Shown piece after piece: positions 6,343-13,822 of a stretch of DNA of 41,324 nucleotides. Both the position numbers and the translations under genes were made by a program. The notes under the pieces were generated by a model that saw only the letters and a list, made by a program, of their open reading frames with translations, searched no databases and was not told the DNA's origin. How positions within the stretch are numbered: position 1 is the stretch's first letter; each line of letters starts with the position of its first letter. Origin of the DNA: a virus; IMG/VR virus record IMGVR_UViG_3300050821_003725, positions 1-41,324 of that record; one strand, 5' to 3'.

Positions 6343-6522
6343 TTACTTCTTATTGGTTACCGCATGTGTCTTGTATTCGTTGAAACATTGGCAATCCACC
6401 AGCTTTTGCCCGCACACGCGGCACGGGTCCGGAGTCGCTTCCGCGGGCTTGCGCCGCTTGAGGGGTAGGGCTACGGCGCGCTCTACAGCAACGCCGGGGG
6501 CAGTTCCATGTAGGTTGAGCAT
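6343..6522 (-). CDS. Small zinc-knuckle-like protein (59 residues)
   Basis: ATG 6522 has GAGG four bases upstream and lies inside the 3' end of the glycosyltransferase gene (40-bp overlap, different frame). The C-terminal half holds CRVCGQKLVDCQC, a four-Cys cluster that could bind zinc. The N-terminal part is basic and unremarkable. The overlapping start implies translational coupling to the glycosyltransferase. Confidence 0.5.
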   Translation of the reverse strand: MLNLHGTAPGVAVERAVALPLKRRKPAEATPDPCRVCGQKLVDCQCFNEYKTHAVTNKK

Positions 6523-7871
6523 TTGGCCTCTTTCGGTGTCGTTGGTGTCGTTGGTGTCGTTAAAGGTGCGTTGAGTCCGCGGTGCCAAGACAGCATATCC
6601 TCGGGTAGAACCGAGTGTGCCGCCACGGTGCCGGGGGGTAAGGGAAACGCGACGTAATGCTTGTCAAAGCCGGGCAGCCATCCCGCGTTGTGCCTGGGGC
6701 GTATTCCCCCGTCGCGAAGGACGCGGCCAACCCAGAGGTCTTCCGCCCAATGGGTAATCGGGGCGCGGACTACCATTTCCATGGCGCGCCGAGAAAGCGT
6801 GTAGCACATCCCCGTTGCGTAGCATGAGCAATGCCCCGCGGTGTGCGTACACCCGAAGTACCCCATTTGGTCTACGGTGTCGAAACCCGAGCGCAGTAGC
6901 CGGTCAATATAAAGGATGGTATCGTCATCGGCCTTGACCAAATAATCAAAACCGTTGTCCAAAGCGTAGCGGCATACCGCTTTGACCTTGGCCGAGAGCC
7001 CCGCGTAATCATCGGGGCAATCTAGAAAGACTTCATCCTCGGCCCCTTCGCGCCACGGCTTACCGTAGAAGAATCGGGCCGTGACACTCGCGAATTTCTT
7101 AGCGTCCGCAAACCATGTTGCCCGTACCGCTTCGATGCGGCCCGCGGTAATCCGCGGCACGCTAAGGGTGTGCTTGCTGTACTCGTATTGCTGTGCCGCG
7201 GGCACGGCAAGAAGGACTCGGGGTTGCTTCGGTAATGGCATAATGGCTTTGCTCTTTCCCGCGCCTAGGTGCGCGATACTTCGGGGCAGCGCTGCGATAC
7301 GGTAGCCCATGTCAAGGTGCATCTTGCTTAATGCCAATTCAAAGCCGCACCCGTGGGAACCGTAGCCAACGTGGCGGCCGTAAGATCCGATGCGCCGATA
7401 ATCCTTCATGCGCCGCGGGCCTGGGTTGAAGTGACACCCGCCCCAACCTTCGCGCCAACCGGGCATGTTCCACGCGATACCCTCGGCCCAGGTCAGGGGG
7501 TGCCCGTTGCAATCCTCGCCGCGTAGTGAAACCGTCCAAGCGCTGGGCCGTTCGTTGAGAAGGGCGAAGGATTGCGCGATAACGCCGCGCTCATACCGCC
7601 AATCATCCTCGGAATGGAAAACTAGCTCGGTGCGGACTTCGCCGTAAAGCCGGTCAAGCGTGAAAATTTGCCCGCGGCCGCGGCCGTTGCTTATCCATTT
7701 AATCCGGCCCAGGGCGTGAATATCCAAGAGCCAATTCGGTTTGTCCGCGTCCGAGTCATCCACAATAATGGTGGATTGGGGCAGTACGTCCGCGGTCGCG
7801 GCAAAGGATTCTAGGGTTTGCTTAAGCAAGTCAAAGCGGTTGCACGATGTCACGGCAAGGGTGTACGTCAA
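6483..7871 (-). CDS. Two-domain glycosyltransferase (GT2-like plus GT31-like)
   Basis: 462 residues. The N-terminal half is an A-fold family 2 transferase: LAVTSCNRFDLLKQTLESF (5-23), IIVDDSDADKP (35-45) and FHSEDDW with the acidic metal/nucleotide site. The C-terminal half, from about residue 225, resembles the GT31 galactosyltransferase family: VRATWFADAKKF, then CPDDYAGLSAKVKAVCRYAL, the DxD-type LVKADDDT, and a WAEDLWVGRVL acidic segment. This half is paralogous to the whole of the next gene upstream (7868-8476). The C-terminus ends in a TTP repeat. Its start overlaps the upstream stop by four bases. It is coupled to a fibre gene and probably decorates virion fibres or the host surface. 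Confidence 0.8.
   Translation of the reverse strand: MTYTLAVTSCNRFDLLKQTLESFAATADVLPQSTIIVDDSDADKPNWLLDIHALGRIKWISNGRGRGQIFTLDRLYGEVRTELVFHSEDDWRYERGVIAQSFALLNERPSAWTVSLRGEDCNGHPLTWAEGIAWNMPGWREGWGGCHFNPGPRRMKDYRRIGSYGRHVGYGSHGCGFELALSKMHLDMGYRIAALPRSIAHLGAGKSKAIMPLPKQPRVLLAVPAAQQYEYSKHTLSVPRITAGRIEAVRATWFADAKKFASVTARFFYGKPWREGAEDEVFLDCPDDYAGLSAKVKAVCRYALDNGFDYLVKADDDTILYIDRLLRSGFDTVDQMGYFGCTHTAGHCSCYATGMCYTLSRRAMEMVVRAPITHWAEDLWVGRVLRDGGIRPRHNAGWLPGFDKHYVAFPLPPGTVAAHSVLPEDMLSWHRGLNAPLTTPTTPTTPKEAKCSTYMELPPALL
6535..6561. repeat. Three perfect copies of a 9-bp unit in the 3' end of a glycosyltransferase gene
   Basis: The plus-strand unit GGTGTCGTT is repeated exactly three times. In the glycosyltransferase frame it encodes the Thr-Thr-Pro repeat near the C-terminus. 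Unit length is a multiple of three, so copy-number change by slippage would keep the frame. Confidence 0.85.
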
Positions 7872-8476
7872 TGCGCCAACCTGTAGAGGTCGCGCATAAC
7901 CGCGGGGGTTGCGTGGTGCGCGGATACGATGTCATTGTCTTTGCTGGGCTGCCCAAGCCGGTAGTCCGTCTTAATCCGCTCGGAATGCGTAAGCATAATG
8001 CCGTGGCGTTGAAGAGCCCGGCCCACCGCGGCATCCTCTAAGCCCGTAGTAAACAGATCCGGGGACGCGAGAACGGCAACCATAGCGTGCCGCGACAATG
8101 AATAGCACCCGCCTTGTGGGTACGCAATGAATTGATTATGCGGGGGGTTGTCGCGACGGTGCGATACACAATCGGCCCCGGCTAGCAGCTCTAGCGCCTC
8201 GGGCAGCCGTAGGAAAGTATCATCGTCCACTTTGATAAGCCGCTCGTAATTGCGCTCAAGGGCGTAACGCACGATGGCGTAAGTCTTCTGGGGAAGGGAT
8301 GCGTAATCATCGGGGCACGGTAACGGTGTGGTGCCGTTGGCGTAGAGCGCATGGACGCCCACGAAGAAACGAAGGTCCACGCCGAGGGGAAGGGGGCTAG
8401 CGCCCCAGGTTTCCCGCACCGCTGCGCGCCGCTCTGGGTAGAGGGCGCAAGACATGACCGCCAAGAGGGTACGCAT
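7868..8476 (-). CDS. GT31-like galactosyltransferase
   Basis: 202 residues, single domain. It shows the family landmarks in order: RRAAVRETWGA near residue 17, CPDDYASLPQKTYAIVRYAL (about 54-73), LIKVDDDTFLRLPEAL with the acidic metal site (about 81-96), a GGCYSLSRHAM segment, then GLEDAAVGRALQRHGI. It aligns along its length with the C-terminal half of the gene at 6483-7871; the CPDDYA.L block and the DDDT block are shared. The start overlaps the fibre gene's stop (TAATG) and its stop overlaps the next start (ATGA). The three genes are therefore translationally coupled. A role in glycosylating the fibre or cell envelope is inferred from position. Confidence 0.8.
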   Translation of the reverse strand: MRTLLAVMSCALYPERRAAVRETWGASPLPLGVDLRFFVGVHALYANGTTPLPCPDDYASLPQKTYAIVRYALERNYERLIKVDDDTFLRLPEALELLAGADCVSHRRDNPPHNQFIAYPQGGCYSLSRHAMVAVLASPDLFTTGLEDAAVGRALQRHGIMLTHSERIKTDYRLGQPSKDNDIVSAHHATPAVMRDLYRLAH

Positions 8477-9312
8477 TAGGCGGCCTCGTATACACCGGAA
8501 ACCACAACCGTGCGGGCGTCCGTAAGCCCATAGGTATTGTCATACTGTTTAACCAATGCTGTGGTGGTGCTAGCGGCCGGGTCAATTACCCCGCCGAACG
8601 CCGTTCCCACGCCCTGAATTTCGCGGCCATTCACTACAAACTTACGCGCCGCGGTTGACGTGGCGGCCGTGGGCAGCGTGAAGATGACCGCACCGGCCGC
8701 GGTGCCGTTGGTGGTGATGACAATAACCACGGTAAAGGTGACTTGCTTACCTACCTGAGTCCATCGGCCCGTTGCTGCTACCGAGGTAAACGCGCCCGTG
8801 TACGCCGTAACGGTTGGGGTGTAATCCGCGAAGACGCCCACGCCCGTGCTGCCTGGGGGCGCGCTAAAGACTCCGCTTCCGTCAAGGTACTTAGTGTTAT
8901 CGTTCGGGGGCGTAGGAACCAACCCACCGATTAGATTGGTCATCGTGGGCGCTACCTTAACCCAGGCCGTGCCGCTGTAGATGTAGAGCTGCCCGTCTGC
9001 TTGGTTTGCCACTAGCCAACCCTTGGCCGGTGCGTAGAATTCCCATACCGGGGTAGTTATCGCGGGGTCCGCAGACCAATACGCGATATTCAGCGTCTTC
9101 CCCGTCCACGCGCCGGTTGGGGCTGCGCCAATGATGTAGGTGTCCCCGCTTGCCGGGGACCCAGGGGGCGCGGTCAACGTCATGCTGATTACGTTGCACT
9201 GTACCAGCGTTTGCCATGCCCGCAACGCGGCATTGCCTTGGTTGTAGTATGCGTCACCGAGGCCCGCGCTAATCATAGCCGCGGGAATTTTTACGCCTTG
9301 ATTCACCGACAT
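8476..9312 (-). CDS. Tail fibre / receptor-binding-like protein with DUF2793 region
   Basis: 278 residues. Residues about 45-125 (PPGSPASGDTYIIG, then WTGKTLNIAYW and WEFYAPAKGWLVANQADGQL) match the DUF2793 pattern found in phage and gene-transfer-agent fibre proteins. The C-terminal part is a beta-rich, Gly/Ala/Thr-rich segment ending in GVYEAA, typical of trimeric fibre heads. ATG 9312 follows AGGGAG. It lies directly after the tail hub gene and before two glycosyltransferases. The first four residues (MSVN) are the same as those of the upstream tail protein. Confidence 0.75.
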   Translation of the reverse strand: MSVNQGVKIPAAMISAGLGDAYYNQGNAALRAWQTLVQCNVISMTLTAPPGSPASGDTYIIGAAPTGAWTGKTLNIAYWSADPAITTPVWEFYAPAKGWLVANQADGQLYIYSGTAWVKVAPTMTNLIGGLVPTPPNDNTKYLDGSGVFSAPPGSTGVGVFADYTPTVTAYTGAFTSVAATGRWTQVGKQVTFTVVIVITTNGTAAGAVIFTLPTAATSTAARKFVVNGREIQGVGTAFGGVIDPAASTTTALVKQYDNTYGLTDARTVVVSGVYEAA

Positions 9313-9327
9313 AATTTCTCCCTAGTC

Positions 9328-11604
9328 TTAATTCCCTAACCCGTAACCGTTGCCGTCCGATACGCCCCACCCGTTGGTGGGGTCAACCGGGGTGTTACCC
9401 GCGCCTTGCGCAAAGCTTGCGTACGCGGCCGCGGAATGGAACCGGCCGTCCAGCTTGACGGTTAAATTTTGGCCCAGGCCCACGCTTAGCAACCGCTCTT
9501 GATAGACTTGCCCCTCATACACAAAGGACACCACGTCCGTAGGGTCTAAGAGGGCATAGACGGCCTTCCACAAATTGAATTGATACGGTTGACGTTCCAT
9601 CCACGCAATAAACAACGTCTTTTCGGCTATCTGCCGGGCCAACGTTTGGGACAGTGCCAAGACCGCTAGCTCTATGGTGGTCTGACTTATGGACGTAACC
9701 ACGCGAGAGCTGCGCATCTGCGTTTGGCTGCCTTGCTGATAGTCAAAAGCCGGGTCCGTAAAGTTACAGGTCACACTGCGCGGGGCGTCTTGCTCTTGGG
9801 TCAATAACTCGGAAAGCTTGGCGTTGTCTTGGACTAAGCCCAGATCCCCCTCGGTAATGGTCAATGCCGGGGGATGCGCCCCGCGCCGTACAAACTTTAG
9901 CGCGAAGTCCGATTCCGCGCCGTCAAAGAAGAATGCGCTTTTCAATTCTTCTATCGCGGTGCGCGCGTCCTTCGCTTCGTTGACTAAGTACCCAAACGGG
10001 ATACCGGCCGGGCTTGCGCCGTCTGAGCCCGCCACGGGAAGTAACGGTGATTGCACGCTGCCCATTTGCCAATTGAGACATAAGCAACGCGCCCCGGAAT
10101 GCTGGGCGTAGTCTAGCTCAATGCCGTAAGTCCCCACGGTGGGGAAGTTCACCACGAAAGTGGACAATATAGAATCTAGGTGTGGCTGCGCTACGGCGTC
10201 ATTCTCTCCGAGGTCCGCTTGCTCGGCCATGATGACGGGGTAGCCCTTCTCGGCTGTAACCGTCATGGTGCGGCCGTCCATAACCATGGGGCCGCTAACC
10301 CGCGTTGCCCCGTTGCCGATGCCGATTACAACGGCGTCATTGCTTGAGCAATAGAAGGTATAGTTACCGGCCACGGCAATTTGGACCTTGCAAACAACGG
10401 TCATATCCCAATTGGCTTGGGCGAAGCCGCCCACGTTGGCCGGGGTAAACGGTGCGTATGCGGTGCCGTCATACGTAGCCGGGCCAGCGCCGCCAGGGGC
10501 AACCCCGCATATAACCATGGGCTCAAGGTCGTAGGATGTTAACTCCGTCCACCCAGGAAGGAAGCTTGTATAGCTTCCCGTGGTGCTATCCTGTTGGGCG
10601 GGGTAGGGGTTGAACATGATGGTTTGTGTATCCGTCATCTTGTAGACAAGCTTAGGCGCGGGCAAGGGGTAATTGGAATCTTTGCCGGGGTAAGTGTAGA
10701 GGAAGGGCGCGCCCCCACCCGCGGCCGATTGGTAGAAGGTCACCGTGCCGCCGCTTATCAGCGTTAGCGCGGGGATGCCGCTTCCGTCGCTTTGGTAAAT
10801 GTTCGCGGACGTAGTGACAACAGGGGCAAGGTCCGAAGCGTCTATTTCATCCACTTCAATGCCGCTGCGCGTGCAAAGGTCTTGCACGATGTAGTCAAGC
10901 CCGCTCGTAACTATGGGCGGGGTTGCCGTGGGAATGCCGCCGAGCACTACGCCGCGGATGCTGGGGATTCTGTTATTAAAAAGGGATACGTCAAGGTTGG
11001 CCCAAACGGCATAGACAAGGCCGCGGAAGGCGGGCGTCTTGCCCACGCCGAGGGCTGCCTGTATTGTGGGGTCCGCGTTCTGTATATCGCTTCCGGTGTA
11101 GAGCGTGGGGCTAGGGAACGCTTGCCCACCGGCTACGGCAACGCCCCCGGTATAGACTTGCCAACAATTGTTATCCCCACCGGGCGCGGGGAAGGGCAAT
11201 TCCGTTGCCGTGTTGACGCAGATATAGAAGCGCTCGGCCCCGGTGCCGCTATCGGCGCGGACAATTTCGCCCACGTTATAGAGTGTGCTGCTATTAAAGA
11301 GCCCTTGGTAATTTACATAGGTGCCGGTGTTATCGTAGAGTATCTGCGTATCGCCCCAAATTTTGGTGATGACGCCCGGCCCCTCGCAAAACGCGGCCGC
11401 AAAACTCACCGTGTAGTTGTAGAGCGTTAGTTGCGGTTGCCCCACAAAATTTATCTTAGTAACCGTTTCTTGAAGGCCCGGTGACCAAATGATATTGGCA
11501 CCCATGGAAGTCTCGCCGTAGCCAATGGGGATGTGCACCCCGGCCGCCGAGCTGCTAACGCTGAGGTCTAAGAGGGCTTTTACTTGCTGCGCGTTTACGC
11601 TCAT
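9328..11604 (-). CDS. Large tail tip / hub protein with PA14-like domain
   Basis: 758 residues, the largest late protein. Its place after the DUF2460 and DUF2163 genes corresponds to the central hub/host-specificity protein of siphoviruses and gene transfer agents. The N-terminal 1-130 segment (ASVHIP-like strand, then GYGETSMGANIIWSP) resembles tail tip proteins. Residues about 395-510 contain a beta-sandwich with PA14 character (ANWDMTVVCKVQIAVAGNYT, CSSNDAVVIGIG), which may bind sugars. The C-terminal part (EELKSAFFFDGAE, AEKTLFIAWMERQPY) fits the hub fold. The start overlaps the upstream stop by four bases. Confidence 0.7.
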   Translation of the reverse strand: MSVNAQQVKALLDLSVSSSAAGVHIPIGYGETSMGANIIWSPGLQETVTKINFVGQPQLTLYNYTVSFAAAFCEGPGVITKIWGDTQILYDNTGTYVNYQGLFNSSTLYNVGEIVRADSGTGAERFYICVNTATELPFPAPGGDNNCWQVYTGGVAVAGGQAFPSPTLYTGSDIQNADPTIQAALGVGKTPAFRGLVYAVWANLDVSLFNNRIPSIRGVVLGGIPTATPPIVTSGLDYIVQDLCTRSGIEVDEIDASDLAPVVTTSANIYQSDGSGIPALTLISGGTVTFYQSAAGGGAPFLYTYPGKDSNYPLPAPKLVYKMTDTQTIMFNPYPAQQDSTTGSYTSFLPGWTELTSYDLEPMVICGVAPGGAGPATYDGTAYAPFTPANVGGFAQANWDMTVVCKVQIAVAGNYTFYCSSNDAVVIGIGNGATRVSGPMVMDGRTMTVTAEKGYPVIMAEQADLGENDAVAQPHLDSILSTFVVNFPTVGTYGIELDYAQHSGARCLCLNWQMGSVQSPLLPVAGSDGASPAGIPFGYLVNEAKDARTAIEELKSAFFFDGAESDFALKFVRRGAHPPALTITEGDLGLVQDNAKLSELLTQEQDAPRSVTCNFTDPAFDYQQGSQTQMRSSRVVTSISQTTIELAVLALSQTLARQIAEKTLFIAWMERQPYQFNLWKAVYALLDPTDVVSFVYEGQVYQERLLSVGLGQNLTVKLDGRFHSAAAYASFAQGAGNTPVDPTNGWGVSDGNGYGLGN

Positions 11605-13160
11605 CTATTTTGCACCTGTCCACGGCCAACCACGCTCAAGACGTTAAGCCCTGGGATGTTTGGCTCACCGGCAAAGTTCACCGCGTTGCGAAACTTCAGG
11701 GTGCATACGTCAATAATCTTTACGCACCCCGGCTCTATTGCGAAGGCATCGCCCGCGGTGGGCGTAAACGGCATGGGCGCACCCCCGAAGAGGTACAGCG
11801 TTACGCCGTCCCACGTGCCCACTTCAAACGAGAAGCCCGAGAGCACCCCGCTTGTAAACGTAAGCACCCCGGCATCAAACCACCCGGCCGGTGCGGCTAC
11901 AAGGGGCGTAGCCGAGCCCACCATGAGAAGGGCCGAAGGGACAAGCGTTAAGGGGTCCGCGCTGCTTACAACGGTGCCGGTCTGTACCCAATCGGCGCGG
12001 TTAAGACGGCATTTGTAATGATTGCTGGGGTCAATACCCTCGGCACCCCCGCCGAATAACTCCGCGCGGCATATCGGGCCGTACTTCGCCCCCAGCATCG
12101 TGGTTAGCTTCTGCGTAAGCCCGCGCAATTCCATTTGGAATTTGCCGTTAACCATGGTGACATCCCCCACGGTGCCGCTTAGGATCTTAAGATCCCCCTG
12201 GGTAGTGTCGGCCCAATTCACGGTGCGGTATTGAAACGTCGCGCCATCATAGCGCCGGGCGCGTAAGTCATGCTCGGTGATTACGTCCAGAAACCCGGTC
12301 ACTTGTACGTTGTTGGGGCTTCCGTCGCTCTTTTGCTCAGACGCCGAGAAGGTCAACCCGTCTTGCGCTTGGTAAGTCCCCCCGCCGCGCGTGGTGCGCG
12401 CTGTGACCTTCAACCCTTCCACACGGTAGCTAAGCCCCGTAGCGCTGGGGGCCGTAAAAAGATTGGATATGCCCAAGGCCGCCGTGGGTATGTTCGTGGT
12501 TGCTTGCCCGGCATAGACGCCGTTTATGCGCCAAGTCACGGTTAGCCCGTCTGCGCTAACGATTACCTGCAACGCAGTACGGGCGTTGTCCACTAGCGGT
12601 ACGCCCGAGTCTATAGACGTGGTGGTAGTCCCGTTCCCCATGCGCAACAACCAATTGCCCCAAGCACTACCGCGGGACACCGAGAAGCCAATATATTGGT
12701 CGGTGGAAGCCCAGACGGTGCCGTTCCCCATGCCCACCTGAAGGCCGCCGCTAGTCACTAAGGCCGAGTCAACGTGCATCCCTACGGCCGCGTCAAAAAC
12801 ATAATCTTTGGTGAATACCAGACTCCCGAGAAAATAGGCCGCGGTTGCCGCGCTGTATGCGTAGAAGTTTTGGGACGCGGCCCAGGGTGCCGCGGGGGGT
12901 AGTGACCAAATAGAAGTGTTGCCGGTGATTCCGGGGAAGAGGTCTACCCCGAGGGCGTCATTTACCAAGACCCACCACGGGGACGCCAAGGCGGGGTTAG
13001 GCAACCATTGCGTAACGCCGTCATCCCGATAGAATAAATTACTGTCCAGATCGGTAAGGCGCACCGTTGTACCGTCCGCGCGGTCAATGCGCAGCAACCG
13101 GCAAAGGGACGTAGTGTCTTGGATGAGGTGCGCGGCTAGCTCAGGATAAACAAGCTTCAC
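11601..13160 (-). CDS. DUF2163 / BR0599-type tail protein with internal lectin-like insert
   Basis: 519 residues. The N-terminal 1-65 (LCRLLRIDRADGTTVRLTDL) and a later segment at about 268-345 (VTGFLDVITEHDLRARRYDG, then LRGLTQKL) match DUF2163, a tail protein also found as gene-transfer-agent gp14. The C-terminal 350-519 resembles the phage BR0599 region (GPICRAELFG, HYKCRLNRADW). Between them, residues about 90-260 form a concanavalin-like beta-sandwich insert (GGLQVGMGNGTVWASTDQYI, TVTWRINGVYAG). That insert is extra compared with the usual family and may give carbohydrate binding. It overlaps both neighbours by four bases. Confidence 0.75.
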   Translation of the reverse strand: MKLVYPELAAHLIQDTTSLCRLLRIDRADGTTVRLTDLDSNLFYRDDGVTQWLPNPALASPWWVLVNDALGVDLFPGITGNTSIWSLPPAAPWAASQNFYAYSAATAAYFLGSLVFTKDYVFDAAVGMHVDSALVTSGGLQVGMGNGTVWASTDQYIGFSVSRGSAWGNWLLRMGNGTTTTSIDSGVPLVDNARTALQVIVSADGLTVTWRINGVYAGQATTNIPTAALGISNLFTAPSATGLSYRVEGLKVTARTTRGGGTYQAQDGLTFSASEQKSDGSPNNVQVTGFLDVITEHDLRARRYDGATFQYRTVNWADTTQGDLKILSGTVGDVTMVNGKFQMELRGLTQKLTTMLGAKYGPICRAELFGGGAEGIDPSNHYKCRLNRADWVQTGTVVSSADPLTLVPSALLMVGSATPLVAAPAGWFDAGVLTFTSGVLSGFSFEVGTWDGVTLYLFGGAPMPFTPTAGDAFAIEPGCVKIIDVCTLKFRNAVNFAGEPNIPGLNVLSVVGRGQVQNR

Positions 13161-13822
13161 AGGGTCACCTTTACTTCCCGCAGTTCAAATTGCGGAAATG
13201 AAATCAGGATGTTTCCGCCCAAGACATCCGAGGGCTCAACCTGGGCCTTTAGTTCGTCCACCATGAAGCGCACGGGGAAATGGAATTGACAATCCGCGGT
13301 AATCGCGTGCCCCGCGGCGGGCGCGGTCACGAAGGTAATTAACCCCGTGGTTTGATCCAAGGTGTAATCGGTGGTTAACGCCTTCGGCGTCCCGTTGTCA
13401 TATACCTTGACGGTATCGCCCAGGGGGTTGCCCTGAAAATCGTTAACTTCGTCCGTGATGGGCTTGGTAATGGTCCGGGTATACGTCCGGCCGCCGCTCA
13501 CGTAGTTTTTCAAGAGCTGAAAGTTTAGCGTGGTGCCGTCCCCGGTGCCCAGGGCTTGCCCGATTGCCGTGTTATCTTTGTGGTCATACAAGCGGAAGGC
13601 ATCGGCCTGCCCGCCCACGGCTAGAAAGAATGCGTGTACGGCATCAAAGAAGGATTGTGTTTTCATCTGAAGGTCAATAGTCCAGACGCCGCGGGTCTGT
13701 GTCCAATTGCGGTTGCGTTGCTCACCGCCCGAGAAGCCCTCGTTAACCGTGGTTGAGAACGCGGGGCCGCCGATGGCTAGATACCCAATGGCGCGCGGGA
13801 ATTCCGTTTCAAAAAAAGACAT
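13157..13822 (-). CDS. DUF2460 distal tail protein
   Basis: 221 residues. The opening MSFFETEFPRAIGYLAIGGP and the mid-region FFDAVHAFFLAVGGQADAFR match DUF2460 (the gene-transfer-agent gp12 type). This family forms the distal tail ring that joins the tube to the hub. The C-terminal FPVRFMVDELKAQVEP and ISFPQFELREV are also typical. Position after the tape measure gene and before DUF2163 is the standard order. The start at 13822 abuts the tape measure stop. Confidence 0.85.
   Translation of the reverse strand: MSFFETEFPRAIGYLAIGGPAFSTTVNEGFSGGEQRNRNWTQTRGVWTIDLQMKTQSFFDAVHAFFLAVGGQADAFRLYDHKDNTAIGQALGTGDGTTLNFQLLKNYVSGGRTYTRTITKPITDEVNDFQGNPLGDTVKVYDNGTPKALTTDYTLDQTTGLITFVTAPAAGHAITADCQFHFPVRFMVDELKAQVEPSDVLGGNILISFPQFELREVKVTL

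Noticed and set aside
6535-6561. CRISPR-like or minisatellite array
   Set aside because: Three 9-bp units with no spacers, inside a coding region. It is only a short tandem repeat.
8476-9312. Diversity-generating retroelement acting on the fibre gene
   Set aside because: No reverse transcriptase and no template/variable repeat pair were seen, and the C-terminus is not a C-type lectin.
10792-11430. 212-codon plus-strand open frame opposite the tail hub gene
   Set aside because: Antisense shadow of a coding region; Gly/Arg-rich translation without recognisable motifs.
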